From Desulfomonile tiedjei (GTDB lineage: Bacteria > Desulfobacterota > Desulfomonilia > Desulfomonilales > Desulfomonilaceae): a stretch of DNA of 54,539 bases. The notes beneath the pieces are model-generated. The model was not told where the DNA came from, did no database searches, and was given only the letters and a program-made list of their open reading frames with translations. The first letter of the stretch is position 1. The number at the start of each line of letters is the position of its first letter. Shown piece by piece: positions 1 through 9,315 of the stretch. Location: assembly GCA_016212925.1 (NCBI GenBank), contig JACRDF010000009.1, forward strand, positions 1 to 54,539, read 5' to 3'. The position numbers and the translations under genes are program-made.

Positions 1-262
1 CAGGAGGTGATTTCCAGCCTGCGAGTAGCCCCGGCAGTCTTTGGACAGGGTAGTGTCCTCGCAACAGCCCCTCTTGTTCCTTCGGAACCCGGAGGCAGTG
101 GCCTCCGGGCCACCCCGCGTAGCACGATTCCCGAGCACCGAAGAATTCTGAGACACCTTCATCTTGCCGGTCATCCCAATAGACAGGCTGGAAGCCTGTC
201 CCACCGAACGTCCGGGCCACCCGGGGATTTAGGACCCATCATGGCGTTTCCGCACACCGTCA
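1..262. repeat. Intergenic edge with palindromic repeat
   Basis: No convincing gene is seen here. Bases 182-200 form a hairpin (GACAGGCT, loop GGA, AGCCTGTC). The surrounding 166-205 block (GCCGGTCAT, then AATAGACA.GCTGGAAG, then TCCCACC) recurs with a few changes at 53671-53709, at the other end of the window, so it is a dispersed intergenic repeat. A GTG-started frame from base 7 has a good Shine-Dalgarno match (CAGGAG) but a composition that looks non-coding. Confidence 0.55.
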
Positions 263-835
263 TCAGGGGTTCCTTGCCGCCAGTGAAATGAAAATGTACG
301 ACCATCCATTTACCATCAATTCCACTGACACGAAAAGACCTATGACCCAAAGGCCCGACACCGGCCAACTGGCCGTGATCATGCCCCCCAGAATAATGGA
401 AACCACTCCTCCTGCAAGCGGCCAAAACCAATTCCGGAAGCCTCTAAGCTGGAGGGCCATGATAATACGGACAAAACCCACCACGATAAGGACCCCGGCA
501 AGCATGAGCGTCAGAATGGCCGACGCCCCCACCGGGTTCACGATCACGGCAATTCCCGCGACCAGATAGAGCAATGCAATCAGCACATGAAGCACGATGC
601 CTTTCCAGGCTCTGCCTTTGGCTGCTTGAACGACCTGAGCGCCTGCGCCGAGCAGTAAAAGAATGCCGTACATCAACACGCTCGCCACAGTGACAGCGAA
701 CGTCATGCCCAGCCCGATCAGGCCAAGGACTACGAACGCGATCCCGATTGCCAGTATCCAGCCCCAGTGCCGTTGCGCTTCTCCGGCCATCGTAGTCTCG
801 AGTTTGATCGTCGGCCCTTCATTTCCGATTGCCAT
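263..835 (-). CDS. HdeD/DUF308 family membrane protein
   Basis: A 190-residue integral membrane protein of the HdeD (DUF308) family. About 25 polar N-terminal residues are followed by six closely packed hydrophobic segments (roughly residues 26-47, 50-70, 77-97, 104-127, 133-155 and 160-185). The short charged loops and Gly/Ala-rich helices are typical of HdeD. The start is supported by an AAGGAGG ribosome site about seven bases upstream of the ATG. In enterics HdeD is linked to acid resistance at high cell density, but in other bacteria its role is unknown, so only the family is assigned. It stands alone; the next gene (panE-like) lies upstream on the same strand. Confidence 0.85.
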   Translation of the reverse strand: MAIGNEGPTIKLETTMAGEAQRHWGWILAIGIAFVVLGLIGLGMTFAVTVASVLMYGILLLLGAGAQVVQAAKGRAWKGIVLHVLIALLYLVAGIAVIVNPVGASAILTLMLAGVLIVVGFVRIIMALQLRGFRNWFWPLAGGVVSIILGGMITASWPVSGLWVIGLFVSVELMVNGWSYIFISLAARNP

Positions 836-927
836 GGCCCCGCCTCCTTTTCATTATGTTCTGTTGGAAAACCTTTCCGGGCGATTATCCGAAACCTTTA
901 GTGAGCAATTCTGCATAAGATTCTCCG

Positions 928-1962
928 TCAAATTCGGGCAAAGATCGGCTCATTGATATTAGCCAGGGAGATCTGCCTGGACCCGGCCTCAATCTCCTTG
1001 ACTATAGCTACCACAGCATCGTTGATCGGGGTTGGGATCCCATGATCGCGTGCTCTTTCGCAGATGTATCCGTTAAGATAGTCGATTTCCGACTTTCTCC
1101 CTCGCTCCACAGACTGGAGGCTGGAAGGCTTCACCCGACGGTACTTGAATCCGATAATTCGGACCATCAAGTGACGTTTGAACACGGAAATTGCCCCTTT
1201 TCGAGCCAAGAAGTCGTAATAGTCCAGCTTGCCGCCTCCGCCGGGCTCCACCTTGATGCCCAACGCGGCTGCCACGGCCATTGCTTCTTGCATTATCTCG
1301 ATGAATATTATCCTGACTCTTTTCATGGCCAGCATAGGGCCCAGACGAAGACCGGTCAGCACTCCCAGGGAATTTATGCAGGAGTTTATGATCAACTTGG
1401 CATACAGCTCACCCATAATGTTATTCGAAATCCGCGTCGGGACTATTTCCCCGAGCATTTCCTGAATCACGGCCAGCCGCGGGTCCGGTCGATGATCAAT
1501 GTTGCCAATGACGAACTCGCCCTCCGATGTCATTTCCAATTCCGCGGGCCCGTGCATGGTAGCTCCCCAGCCTACCACGCAGCCGATGACCCGGTCACGG
1601 CCGATCAACTTTGCGAGCGCTTCCTCGCATATGCCATTTTGCTGCGACACCACGAGAGAGTCTGCATGAAGGAACGGGAGCAATTCTTGGGCCGCGTTCA
1701 CAGCTTCGGTAGCCTTTGTAGCCAAAAAAACAACGTCTTTCAACCCCGAAAGGTCCGCGATGTTCTTCACCGCCTTCACCGGTACCGTCAGGTCTCCCTT
1801 TAGGCCGAATACATGCAGGCCCGGGGACGATGCACGGTCTGTTGTTTCCTGATGCTTGCAGACTACCTCGACATCAAGGCCTGCTCCGGTTAATACAGCG
1901 GCCGTGATGCCACCGATCGCGCCCGCTCCGACAACAGCAATTTTCCTTTTCTCGCCGTGCAT
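928..1962 (-). CDS. 2-dehydropantoate 2-reductase family protein
   Basis: A 344-residue cytosolic NAD(P)H-dependent oxidoreductase of the PanE/ApbA family, which reduces ketopantoate to pantoate for pantothenate and CoA synthesis. The N-terminus has the Rossmann dinucleotide motif GAGAIGG at about residues 12-18. A family-typical helical C-terminal domain follows, with the catalytic-type Lys in KLIINSCINSLGVLTG. It is somewhat longer than the usual ~300 residues because of an extended C-terminal tail. The ATG at 1962 is preferred over an in-frame GTG one codon upstream because GGGAG lies at good spacing. Many PanE homologues outside pan operons act on other 2-oxo acids, and no pan genes are nearby, so no gene symbol is given. 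Confidence 0.85.
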   Translation of the reverse strand: MHGEKRKIAVVGAGAIGGITAAVLTGAGLDVEVVCKHQETTDRASSPGLHVFGLKGDLTVPVKAVKNIADLSGLKDVVFLATKATEAVNAAQELLPFLHADSLVVSQQNGICEEALAKLIGRDRVIGCVVGWGATMHGPAELEMTSEGEFVIGNIDHRPDPRLAVIQEMLGEIVPTRISNNIMGELYAKLIINSCINSLGVLTGLRLGPMLAMKRVRIIFIEIMQEAMAVAAALGIKVEPGGGGKLDYYDFLARKGAISVFKRHLMVRIIGFKYRRVKPSSLQSVERGRKSEIDYLNGYICERARDHGIPTPINDAVVAIVKEIEAGSRQISLANINEPIFARI

Positions 1963-2018
1963 CACCGCTCCCGCGAGTTGCTTTCAGACCAACTAATGAA
2001 TATAGCCAGATAAACCAC

Positions 2019-2047
2019 TATACTGATTTCCAATGCATTTCAGTATA
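2019..2047. promoter_or_regulatory. Dyad upstream of the panE-like gene
   Basis: TATACTGA (2019-2026) and TCAGTATA (2040-2047) form a perfect 8-bp inverted repeat with a 13-bp spacer, about 57 bases upstream of the panE-like start. Read on the minus strand, the dyad contains a -10-like TATAGT, so it could be an operator overlapping a promoter. No good -35 is seen, so the call is weak. Confidence 0.35.
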
Positions 2048-2225
2048 AAAAATTGCCGGGACCCCGGGAATCACAGAATTGGCGTCAAATCGCCTTATTT
2101 GGACCCTAAGTGGTGAGGGTCGAACTGAGATGTTGGCTGTTAAGGGCCTCTCAGAGTTCTGGCTGAAGGCAATTATTAAGGGATTCGCTTCGTAAATTGC
2201 TTAGATTGTGCAAAGGAGCAATTGA

Positions 2226-2822
2226 ATGCGATCACTACTCGTCTTGTGGGCCGTTGTCGCTCTTTCTACAGTTGCCTTTGCCGCATCGGATCTTGAAGAA
2301 GGGGTCGCGGCGTATGATCGACAAGAGTATGCCAGTGCCCTGGAAATACTGAAGCCGCTGGCGGTTAACGGGAACGCTGACGCTCAGTTCCTTCTGGCCC
2401 GGATGTACGCGGGCGGCCAGGGAGTGGCCAAAGATGAGCAAGAAGCGGTCAAATGGGTCGTCATTTCCGCGGGCAACGGGAATATCCAGGCCCAGGAAAC
2501 TCTAGCCTCCTGGGCGATAAGAGAATTCATGCAGCATGGTCAAAACGTTGAGGATAAGCAACAGAAGATTGAATGGATAAAGTCTTCCGCGGAACGAGGG
2601 AACTCGGAAGCCATGAATATGCTGGGAATGATCTATAGCTCCGGAAACGGGGTGCCCATGACGACCATTGAAGCTGAAAAATGGTATTGCCGTGCCATAA
2701 ACCAGGGGCATCCAACCGCTGCTCGAAATCTGGGGCTCATGATGGCAGGCACCATCTACTATATGGAGAGAGTGAAAAAGGTTGGAGAGAAATTGGATCC
2801 GGCATGCTCCAAGGTTGAATAA
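2226..2822 (+). CDS. Secreted Sel1-repeat protein
   Basis: A 198-residue protein with a cleavable signal peptide (about residues 1-20, ending near AFAAS), so it is probably periplasmic. The mature part is a run of Sel1-like (TPR-related) helical repeats. Recognisable units are DAQFLLARMYAGGQGVAKDE, the following A.KW segment, and EAMNMLGMIYSSGNGVPMTT near residues 135-155. Sel1 repeats act as protein-interaction scaffolds, so no enzymatic function is expected and the partner is unknown. The start is clear, with AAAGGAG seven bases before the ATG. It is monocistronic; 327 bases separate it from the next gene. Confidence 0.85.
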   Translation: MRSLLVLWAVVALSTVAFAASDLEEGVAAYDRQEYASALEILKPLAVNGNADAQFLLARMYAGGQGVAKDEQEAVKWVVISAGNGNIQAQETLASWAIREFMQHGQNVEDKQQKIEWIKSSAERGNSEAMNMLGMIYSSGNGVPMTTIEAEKWYCRAINQGHPTAARNLGLMMAGTIYYMERVKKVGEKLDPACSKVE

Positions 2823-3149
2823 GCCGCGATGGCGGCAAGCACAAGCGAGTTCCGGAACCTCCCAGCGAGGGCGACAAGTCGCACCCATGACTGTGCGATC
2901 ATAATCCCGAGCTTTTTTGTGTGGACATCGGGTTAATTCTTCGGTAAATCTTGTGACCATTACAGAAGTGATTGTTACCCTCAAGCAAAACGCAAGCATT
3001 CTTGCAGAAAAACACCGTATTCAGCGGGCGCTAGCTATCATATTGAAAGTTGGAATGATCTCAATGCCTCCGTCGGAAACCTTCGATCGGAACGGGAGAT
3101 CATTAAATCCATAGCCCTTCGACCCGGGAAGCAAGAAAGTTGGGACAGT
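2823..3149. other. Intergenic region, nothing recognised
   Basis: Lies between the Sel1 gene and the sensor kinase. It holds no open frame with coding character and no clear hairpin terminator. A TATCAT near 3038 resembles a -10 box but has no matching -35. Confidence 0.4.
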
Positions 3150-5801
3150 ATGGGTGTCAACAACAGGAATCCTGACCCGCTGTTTCGGATAATTGTCGGT
3201 GCGGCGGTGCTGCTCGGAGTGCTGCACACTGGCCTATTCTTCTTTCGGGAATCGCAGCCGGTCCTTCCCGAGATCCCCATGTTCGTCCCCATGATCCACG
3301 GCTTTGCGCTGCTGGAGTGCTTTACGATTGCTTTCCTGGCTCTGGGAAGCCACCGCGCCCTCCGGGACCCGGTTTCATACTGGATCGGCATTGCTTTTGC
3401 GTCCTTGGGCTTCTTCAATCTATTCTACATCCTCTCCTGGCCCGGTCTCCGTCCCGACGGGCAGCCGATAGTAGGGCTTCTGCCGGGGACCGCGGCATGG
3501 ATCATCGGAGTTGCGCAAATTATTTTCAGCATTCTACTTATTATCGGGGTCTCGATCCGTTGGCCGGGAGAAGATGCGTTAAAGGGGCGAAACTGGGCGT
3601 GGTCAATAGCCGGTTGGTTGGTTGTCGCCATATTGGTTAATGTGCTGCTGATATCGTTTGAAGCGAATCTGCCGTCAATGATCGGCCCGCATGGAACATT
3701 CACCGTCCTACTGCTTGTCGTGGCCGCAGTAACCACCGGTCTGTATGCAACGGGCACTGTGGCTTATACTCGATACTACATCCGATCACATGACATACTG
3801 TCCGGGTTTGTTGCTCTGGACCTGTTGCTTCTGTCCTACAATTCCCTGAGTATTGTGATGACCACAAATCGTTATGCCCTCATGTGGTACACATCACGGG
3901 TACTGGCCATTGTAGGTGGCATGTTCGTGCTTTTCGGCCTGCTCTTGGCCTATGTCCGGCTTTACAGGAAAGAACGGGAAAAGAGCCTCGAGTTGGAAGA
4001 AAGTATTGTGGAGCGCAAGCGAGCCGAAGAGCAAACCGCCGCGGCATTGCAGACAGCTCGTACGCAGAATCAGTTGCTGCAAGCAGTGCAGAGAGCCCAG
4101 ACGCAATTCATAACCAATAGGAGCCCAAAGGCACTCTTTGAGGAATTGCTTCATGATCTCCTCACATTGACCGAGAGCGAATTCGGCTTTGTTGACGAGG
4201 TGCTCCAGAGGGAAGAGGGTGAGTTCTATCTTAGATGCCAGGCAATTACGGATATTTCCTGGAACGAGGAAACACGCAAAATCTATGAGACATTCGCAAG
4301 TGACACAGGCCTGGATTTCTATGACGTTCGGGGACTCTGGGGCACTGTGGTACTCACCGGCGAGCCTGTAATCTCGAATGATCCGCCCAATGACCCGAGA
4401 CGCAGCGGAATGCCTCAAGGCCATCCACCTGTTCATTCATTTCTCGGTATTCCCTTTCATTTCGAAGGGAAGGTCATAGGTATGGCCGGAGTCGCCAATC
4501 GTCCCGGCGGCTACGACAAAGAACTCGTGGAATTCCTTCAGCCATATGTGAACGCCTGCGCCAAAGTCATCGAAGCGTACAGGAGCGAAAACCGACGGCT
4601 ACAGGCCGAGAAGCAACTGGCCCAAGCTCATGCGGACCTCGAAGGAAAGGTTTTGGAACGAACTGCCGAACTTGGATTAGCAAACGACCGATTGGCTCTT
4701 GAGGTTCAGGAACGCAAGAGCGCGGAGCAGGCTGTGACGTCCGAACGACAGCGGTTATACAATGTCTTGGAGACACTACCAGTTTACGTCTGCCTGCTCG
4801 ATTCGGACTACCGCATGCCGTTTGCAAACCGGTATTTCCGGGAGACCTTCGGGGAATCGCATGGGCGCCGCTGCCATGATTTCCTATTCGACCGGACAGA
4901 GCCCTGCGAAATTTGTGAGACTTACACCGTCATGAAAACCCGGGCGCCGCACCACTGGTACTGGACCGGTCCAAACGGGAGAGACTACGATATTTATGAT
5001 TTTCCCTTCATCGATACCGACGGGTCGTTCCTCATCCTTGAAATGGGCATGGACATCACGGAGCGCAAACAGGCGGAAGATGCCCTGAAACAGACCCTTG
5101 CCGATCTGACCAGAACGAATGCCGACCTGGAGCAGTTCGCTTATGTGGCCTCGCACGATTTGCAGGAGCCGTTGAGAAATGTCGCCAGTTGCCTTCAGCT
5201 TCTTGAAAAGAAATGCGGTGATAAACTCGACGCGGACGCCATCCAATACATCAGTTATGCGGTGGAAGGCGCGGTACGGATGAAGGCACTCATTCAGGAT
5301 CTGCTGTCATATTCCCGTGTCGGGACGAGAGGAAAACCGCTCGGTCCGACCGATTGTGAACTGATTCTGGCCCATGCGGTGAGAAATCTGAACCCCGCCA
5401 TATCCGAAGCGAGGGCCGTAATTACTCACGATCCCCTCCCCACGATTACCGCCGATGACACTCAACTCTTGCAGGTGTTTCAGAATTTGATCGCAAACGC
5501 TGTTAAATTCCGGACGGACCAACCTCCTCAGGTTCATGTGTCCGCTGTAAAGGCCAAGAACGAATGGATTTTTTCCGTCAAGGACAACGGCATCGGGATT
5601 GATTCACGCCACTTCGATCGGATCTACGTGATCTTTCAGCGGCTGAACAAGAGGAACCAATATGACGGTACCGGCATCGGTCTGGCAATAGTGAAGAAGG
5701 TTGTGGAACGTCATCGGGGACAGGTGTGGGTGGAATCCCAATTGGGGACAGGTACAACTTTTTATTTCACGATACCCGAAAACGGGATTCAAATAGGATG
5801 A
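3150..5801 (+). CDS. Membrane GAF-PAS sensor histidine kinase
   Basis: An 883-residue sensor kinase. Residues 1-275 contain about seven hydrophobic helices resembling an integral-membrane sensory module. A coiled coil follows, then a GAF domain (about 305-465), a second coiled coil (490-535), a PAS domain (about 540-650, with Cys pairs in the RCHDF..CEICE region), then HisKA and HATPase. The phosphoacceptor is His669 in ASHDLQEPLRNV. N-box (NLIANAVKF), G1 (DNGIGI) and G2 (GTGIGLAI) are intact, so it should be active. It ends in an ATGA overlap with the response regulator gene at 5798, showing translational coupling to its likely partner. The transmitter is of the phytochrome-associated type. 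The ligand is unknown. Confidence 0.9.
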   Translation: MGVNNRNPDPLFRIIVGAAVLLGVLHTGLFFFRESQPVLPEIPMFVPMIHGFALLECFTIAFLALGSHRALRDPVSYWIGIAFASLGFFNLFYILSWPGLRPDGQPIVGLLPGTAAWIIGVAQIIFSILLIIGVSIRWPGEDALKGRNWAWSIAGWLVVAILVNVLLISFEANLPSMIGPHGTFTVLLLVVAAVTTGLYATGTVAYTRYYIRSHDILSGFVALDLLLLSYNSLSIVMTTNRYALMWYTSRVLAIVGGMFVLFGLLLAYVRLYRKEREKSLELEESIVERKRAEEQTAAALQTARTQNQLLQAVQRAQTQFITNRSPKALFEELLHDLLTLTESEFGFVDEVLQREEGEFYLRCQAITDISWNEETRKIYETFASDTGLDFYDVRGLWGTVVLTGEPVISNDPPNDPRRSGMPQGHPPVHSFLGIPFHFEGKVIGMAGVANRPGGYDKELVEFLQPYVNACAKVIEAYRSENRRLQAEKQLAQAHADLEGKVLERTAELGLANDRLALEVQERKSAEQAVTSERQRLYNVLETLPVYVCLLDSDYRMPFANRYFRETFGESHGRRCHDFLFDRTEPCEICETYTVMKTRAPHHWYWTGPNGRDYDIYDFPFIDTDGSFLILEMGMDITERKQAEDALKQTLADLTRTNADLEQFAYVASHDLQEPLRNVASCLQLLEKKCGDKLDADAIQYISYAVEGAVRMKALIQDLLSYSRVGTRGKPLGPTDCELILAHAVRNLNPAISEARAVITHDPLPTITADDTQLLQVFQNLIANAVKFRTDQPPQVHVSAVKAKNEWIFSVKDNGIGIDSRHFDRIYVIFQRLNKRNQYDGTGIGLAIVKKVVERHRGQVWVESQLGTGTTFYFTIPENGIQIG

Positions 5802-6253
5802 CTCCGGATATGAAGATACAACCCGTGGAAATTCTGTTGGTGGAAGACAACCCGGTCGATGTGATGATGACCAGAGAAGCCTTTACCAGCGGGAGGGTGT
5901 GCAACAACCTGCATGTGGCCGAAGACGGCGAAGAAGCCATGGATTTTCTGTACCGGCGGGGCAAATATTCGTCTGCACCTTCTCCGGAAATCATACTCTT
6001 GGATTTGAACCTGCCCCGGAAAGATGGACGGGAGGTTTTGGCCGAGATCAAAGCAGATCCGTCGCTGCGGCACATTCCGGTCATCATACTTACGACTTCG
6101 GCGGACGAAACGGACATTTGGAAGAGTTACGAGTTGCAGGCCAACTGTTTCATTACCAAACCGGTAAATCTGGAACAATTTACCCAGGCTCTGGAATGTG
6201 TGGGAGACTTCTGGTTCACTCTGGTAAAACTTCCGGCGCCTCCGAAACCCTAA
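5798..6253 (+). CDS. Rcp1-like single-domain response regulator
   Basis: A 151-residue receiver-only response regulator. The acidic pair sits in LLVEDNP, the phosphoacceptor is Asp69 in LLDLNLPRKDG, the switch Thr is in ILTTSADE, and the conserved Lys is in FITKPVNL. The LNLPRKDGREVL signature and the short C-terminal extension match Rcp1-type regulators, which pair with phytochrome-type kinases. There is no output domain, so it probably relays phosphate or acts through protein contacts. The ATG at 5798 overlaps the kinase stop (ATGA) and is preferred over an ATG 72 bases upstream inside the kinase gene. Both flanking kinases carry the matching transmitter type. Confidence 0.92.
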   Translation: MTPDMKIQPVEILLVEDNPVDVMMTREAFTSGRVCNNLHVAEDGEEAMDFLYRRGKYSSAPSPEIILLDLNLPRKDGREVLAEIKADPSLRHIPVIILTTSADETDIWKSYELQANCFITKPVNLEQFTQALECVGDFWFTLVKLPAPPKP

Positions 6254-6298
6254 AGGCAGTGGCGAGAGTTGGCGCCTCTTGTTCGATCGTGATCGCTT

Positions 6299-8899
6299 TC
6301 AGGATTCTTTATGGTCCGATTCCTCGGATTCGGAATGAGATTCTCGCCTGACCGGAACCCCTCCGGTTGGAATTGTGAAGCAAAACGTAGATCCCTCACC
6401 GACAACAGACCGCACCCAGATTTTTCCGCCGTGCCGTTCAACGATTTTCTTGGCAATGGCCAGACCGATGCCGGTCCCGGGATATTTTTCCGTACTGTGC
6501 AAACGCTGGAAGATCACGAAAATGCGATCAAAATATTCTTCTTTTATGCCGATGCCATTGTCTTTTACGCAAAACCTCCAAAACCCTTCCGTCCGATCAG
6601 AGGAAATGTGAATCCTAGGCGGATCGCTTCCTCTGAACTTCATTGCGTTGGATAAAAGGTTTTGAAATAAAAGGCGAATCTGGATCCTGTCGGCCACAAT
6701 GCCGGGAAGTGAATCGTAGAATATTGTCGCTCCACTCTCTTCGATCTGAACCCTCAGGTCCGACAAGCAGAGGGCGAGGATTTCCTCCACCTCCACGGGC
6801 TCCAAGGGCATTCCCCGAGTGCCGACCCGCGAGTAGTTCAGAAGATCATGTATGAGTTGTATAGAGCGCTTTGAGGCCTCTACCGCGTATTGAATGATCT
6901 GATTGCCCTCGGGCCCCAACCGGTTGCCATATTTGCGTTCGAGCATCTGAGCGCAATGTGCGACATTGCGCAAAGGCTCCTGCAAATCATGGGACGACAC
7001 GTATGCAAATTGGCTGAGTTCTTTGTTTGAGAGGCTCAGATCAACCAACGCCGACCTAAGTTGCCCCTCGATCCTTTTTCGTTGCTCTATTTGGACGGAC
7101 AGTTCCAAATTCGTGTTTTCCAAATCTGCGGTACGCTCGCGAACGCGAAGCTCAAGCTCATCGTGAGCCTTTTTCAGAGCTTCTTCGGCGCTCCTCAAAG
7201 CGGTTACGTCGTAGAACGCGGCCAACGATTGTATGAACTTACCATCGGGATCGTGTTGCGCAATGGTGGAAAACAAAACGTCAATTACTTCACCGTCTTT
7301 CTTGACCATCTGAAACGAAACGTCTTGCGCAATACCTTTTTCCCAAGCTGCAGGGATGCTTGCCGCTTCAGCTTGCAGTCTTGATTCACCTGCAAAGAAA
7401 TCCAGCGGCGAACGGCCGATGACTTCCTCCCGTGTGTATCCGAGAAGGTCCAGCCAATAGTCGCTCACATAAATGATTTCCAGTGATTCGTTGACAGAAT
7501 GCAGGGGGACGGGCGTTTTCTCATACAGAAATCGGTAACGTTGCTCACTTGCCTTTAGCCCCAGTTCCACCTTTTTCCTCATCTCTATTTCTGTTCTCAG
7601 ATCGTCATTCAATTTTGCAAGCTGAGCGGTGCGTAACTCTACCTCCATTTCAAGCGCGTCGTACCAGCCCCGAAGGCGATCAACCATGGTGTTGAAAGTC
7701 TGCGCGAGAGACCTTATTTCCGGAGGACCATAAATCGCGGCCCCTATTTTGGAGTTGCCCGCCGCAACTTCTCGAGCCGTTTCGCTGAGGCTGTCAATGG
7801 GTTCGGAGATTCTTCTCCCGATTGCTCTGGCCAATATTCCCGCGAAGCAAATCCCGACAATGCCAATAATCGAGGTATACAGAATCCGTGACCGAAGCGG
7901 AGCGAAGATCTCCGACCTATCCTGTTTCACGACCATTCCCCACCCCTGGTCTTCGGATATTCGAATGAACCGACAGCAAGCTATGACCGGCATCCCTCGA
8001 TAGTCGTCGGTTTCAATCGTTCCTTCTTGCCCCTGAGCGGCCAGTCGTGCGGGCAGCGCAGCAATCCGATAGTCGAGTACCTTGGCGACACTGCCGTCCG
8101 CCAAGGGATACTTAAGAGACATCAACGCCTTTGTGTCCTGCGAAACCAGCAGAATCTCGCCGCTCTTACCCATCCCCTCCCCAACGTACAGCATGGGTCG
8201 CAAGAGCTTCTCCATGTCGACATATAGGAGAATTACAGGGGGAGCAGCGACATTCTGTTCACGCCGAGGATCGTCATACCGAACGATCTTTGATAGCACC
8301 ACGAAAGTCCGGTGTTCGAGAGGACCTATTTCCACAGTCACGTTCACTTGGTCGCGGCTTTTCAGCGCGTTTTGAAAGGACTGCAAACTGCCCACTGTTT
8401 TGCCTTGCTCGTCCTGTTTTGAGCTGACAAGTACTCTGCCCGTTTCGCCGTCAACCATCTGGATTTTGCTGTAACGCTGATACGTCGTGACAAAATCACT
8501 GAAAAGCTTGGCCACAACTGGATGATCTTCGTGTTGAATCGCCTCCTGCGGGACAAGGTCGCTTCCCGGCTGTTTGTGGGACTCATTCCCCTCCCTCTGT
8601 TGCGATTTCATTCCCGATAATCTAACCGCGTTGCGTTCCGCAAGGACTGTAGTGTCTCCTTTGGCGTCATTTAACCAGGTTTCCAGGCGTTCCTTCTTGG
8701 AATCCGCAACCAGGCTCAACAGTCTCAGAGCATCTGCTTTCTCGTTTCCGTAAGAACCTTTGAAAGATGTGAAAGGAATTCCGAAGGTATCAACCAGAAT
8801 CACGAACGTGAGGATTATCACCGATGAAACAACAATTCCCAGTACTATTTCCGAACGCAGGGTCAAAAGGCCCAGTTTACTTTCGCGTTTTTCAACCAA
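6299..8899 (-). CDS. Cache-HAMP-PAS sensor histidine kinase
   Basis: An 866-residue membrane sensor kinase. One transmembrane helix (about 19-42) precedes a large periplasmic Cache-like sensor (43-340, with YVDMEKLL and DQGWGMVVKQDRSEIF). A second helix (about 342-362) leads to HAMP (362-415), a coiled coil, a PAS domain (about 455-570), another coiled coil and HisKA/HATPase. The phosphoacceptor is His637 in SSHDLQEPLRNV, with N-box NLLSNAMKF and G boxes DNGIGI and GTGIGLAI. The transmitter is clearly paralogous to that of the kinase at 3150-5801, and the gene converges on the same response regulator. It is expected to sense a small extracellular ligand, which cannot be named. The downstream gap to the regulator is only 45 bases. 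Confidence 0.9.
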   Translation of the reverse strand: MVEKRESKLGLLTLRSEIVLGIVVSSVIILTFVILVDTFGIPFTSFKGSYGNEKADALRLLSLVADSKKERLETWLNDAKGDTTVLAERNAVRLSGMKSQQREGNESHKQPGSDLVPQEAIQHEDHPVVAKLFSDFVTTYQRYSKIQMVDGETGRVLVSSKQDEQGKTVGSLQSFQNALKSRDQVNVTVEIGPLEHRTFVVLSKIVRYDDPRREQNVAAPPVILLYVDMEKLLRPMLYVGEGMGKSGEILLVSQDTKALMSLKYPLADGSVAKVLDYRIAALPARLAAQGQEGTIETDDYRGMPVIACCRFIRISEDQGWGMVVKQDRSEIFAPLRSRILYTSIIGIVGICFAGILARAIGRRISEPIDSLSETAREVAAGNSKIGAAIYGPPEIRSLAQTFNTMVDRLRGWYDALEMEVELRTAQLAKLNDDLRTEIEMRKKVELGLKASEQRYRFLYEKTPVPLHSVNESLEIIYVSDYWLDLLGYTREEVIGRSPLDFFAGESRLQAEAASIPAAWEKGIAQDVSFQMVKKDGEVIDVLFSTIAQHDPDGKFIQSLAAFYDVTALRSAEEALKKAHDELELRVRERTADLENTNLELSVQIEQRKRIEGQLRSALVDLSLSNKELSQFAYVSSHDLQEPLRNVAHCAQMLERKYGNRLGPEGNQIIQYAVEASKRSIQLIHDLLNYSRVGTRGMPLEPVEVEEILALCLSDLRVQIEESGATIFYDSLPGIVADRIQIRLLFQNLLSNAMKFRGSDPPRIHISSDRTEGFWRFCVKDNGIGIKEEYFDRIFVIFQRLHSTEKYPGTGIGLAIAKKIVERHGGKIWVRSVVGEGSTFCFTIPTGGVPVRRESHSESEESDHKES

Positions 8900-9315
8900 C
8901 GGGCTTCACCCCTTAACGATATAGAGCGGTTTTTCTACGACATGGCCTGGATAGTGCCAAGATCAAAACTTACTCGGGGTTCTTCAAGACGCTCGACCGC
9001 CCTGGAAAGGCAATATGAGCGCTAACGAGAGCACCGAATCGCGTCGGAGCATGCTCACGGGCTGGGATGGGTTTACGTCCTACTCGTAGAGACAGGTTAT
9101 CAACTTCAGTTTGACCTTACTGTATCGAAATGCCTTTAGTCAACCGTTTTCCCAACATTCAGGGCTAACCGGCGGGCTGGGACTTTGCTCTTGACAGGCT
9201 CCCTTCATTGGCCAATGATAAATCCCGGAATAGACGGAAATGATGCGGAATGACGCCTCGGCTCATGATGCGGGGATGCGGAGACGACTTTTTATTATCT
9301 TGTGGGAGAGTAATT
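8900..9315. other. Divergent intergenic region
   Basis: Lies between the divergently transcribed Cache kinase and cytochrome P460 genes. Apart from the promoter at 9191-9219, no repeats or open frames stand out. Confidence 0.4.
9191..9219 (+). promoter_or_regulatory. Promoter for cytochrome P460 gene
   Basis: A consensus -35 TTGACA (9191-9196), a 17-base spacer and a -10 AATGAT (9214-9219, four of six matches). Transcription would start near 9227, giving an ~89-base leader to the P460 start at 9316. Confidence 0.5.
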
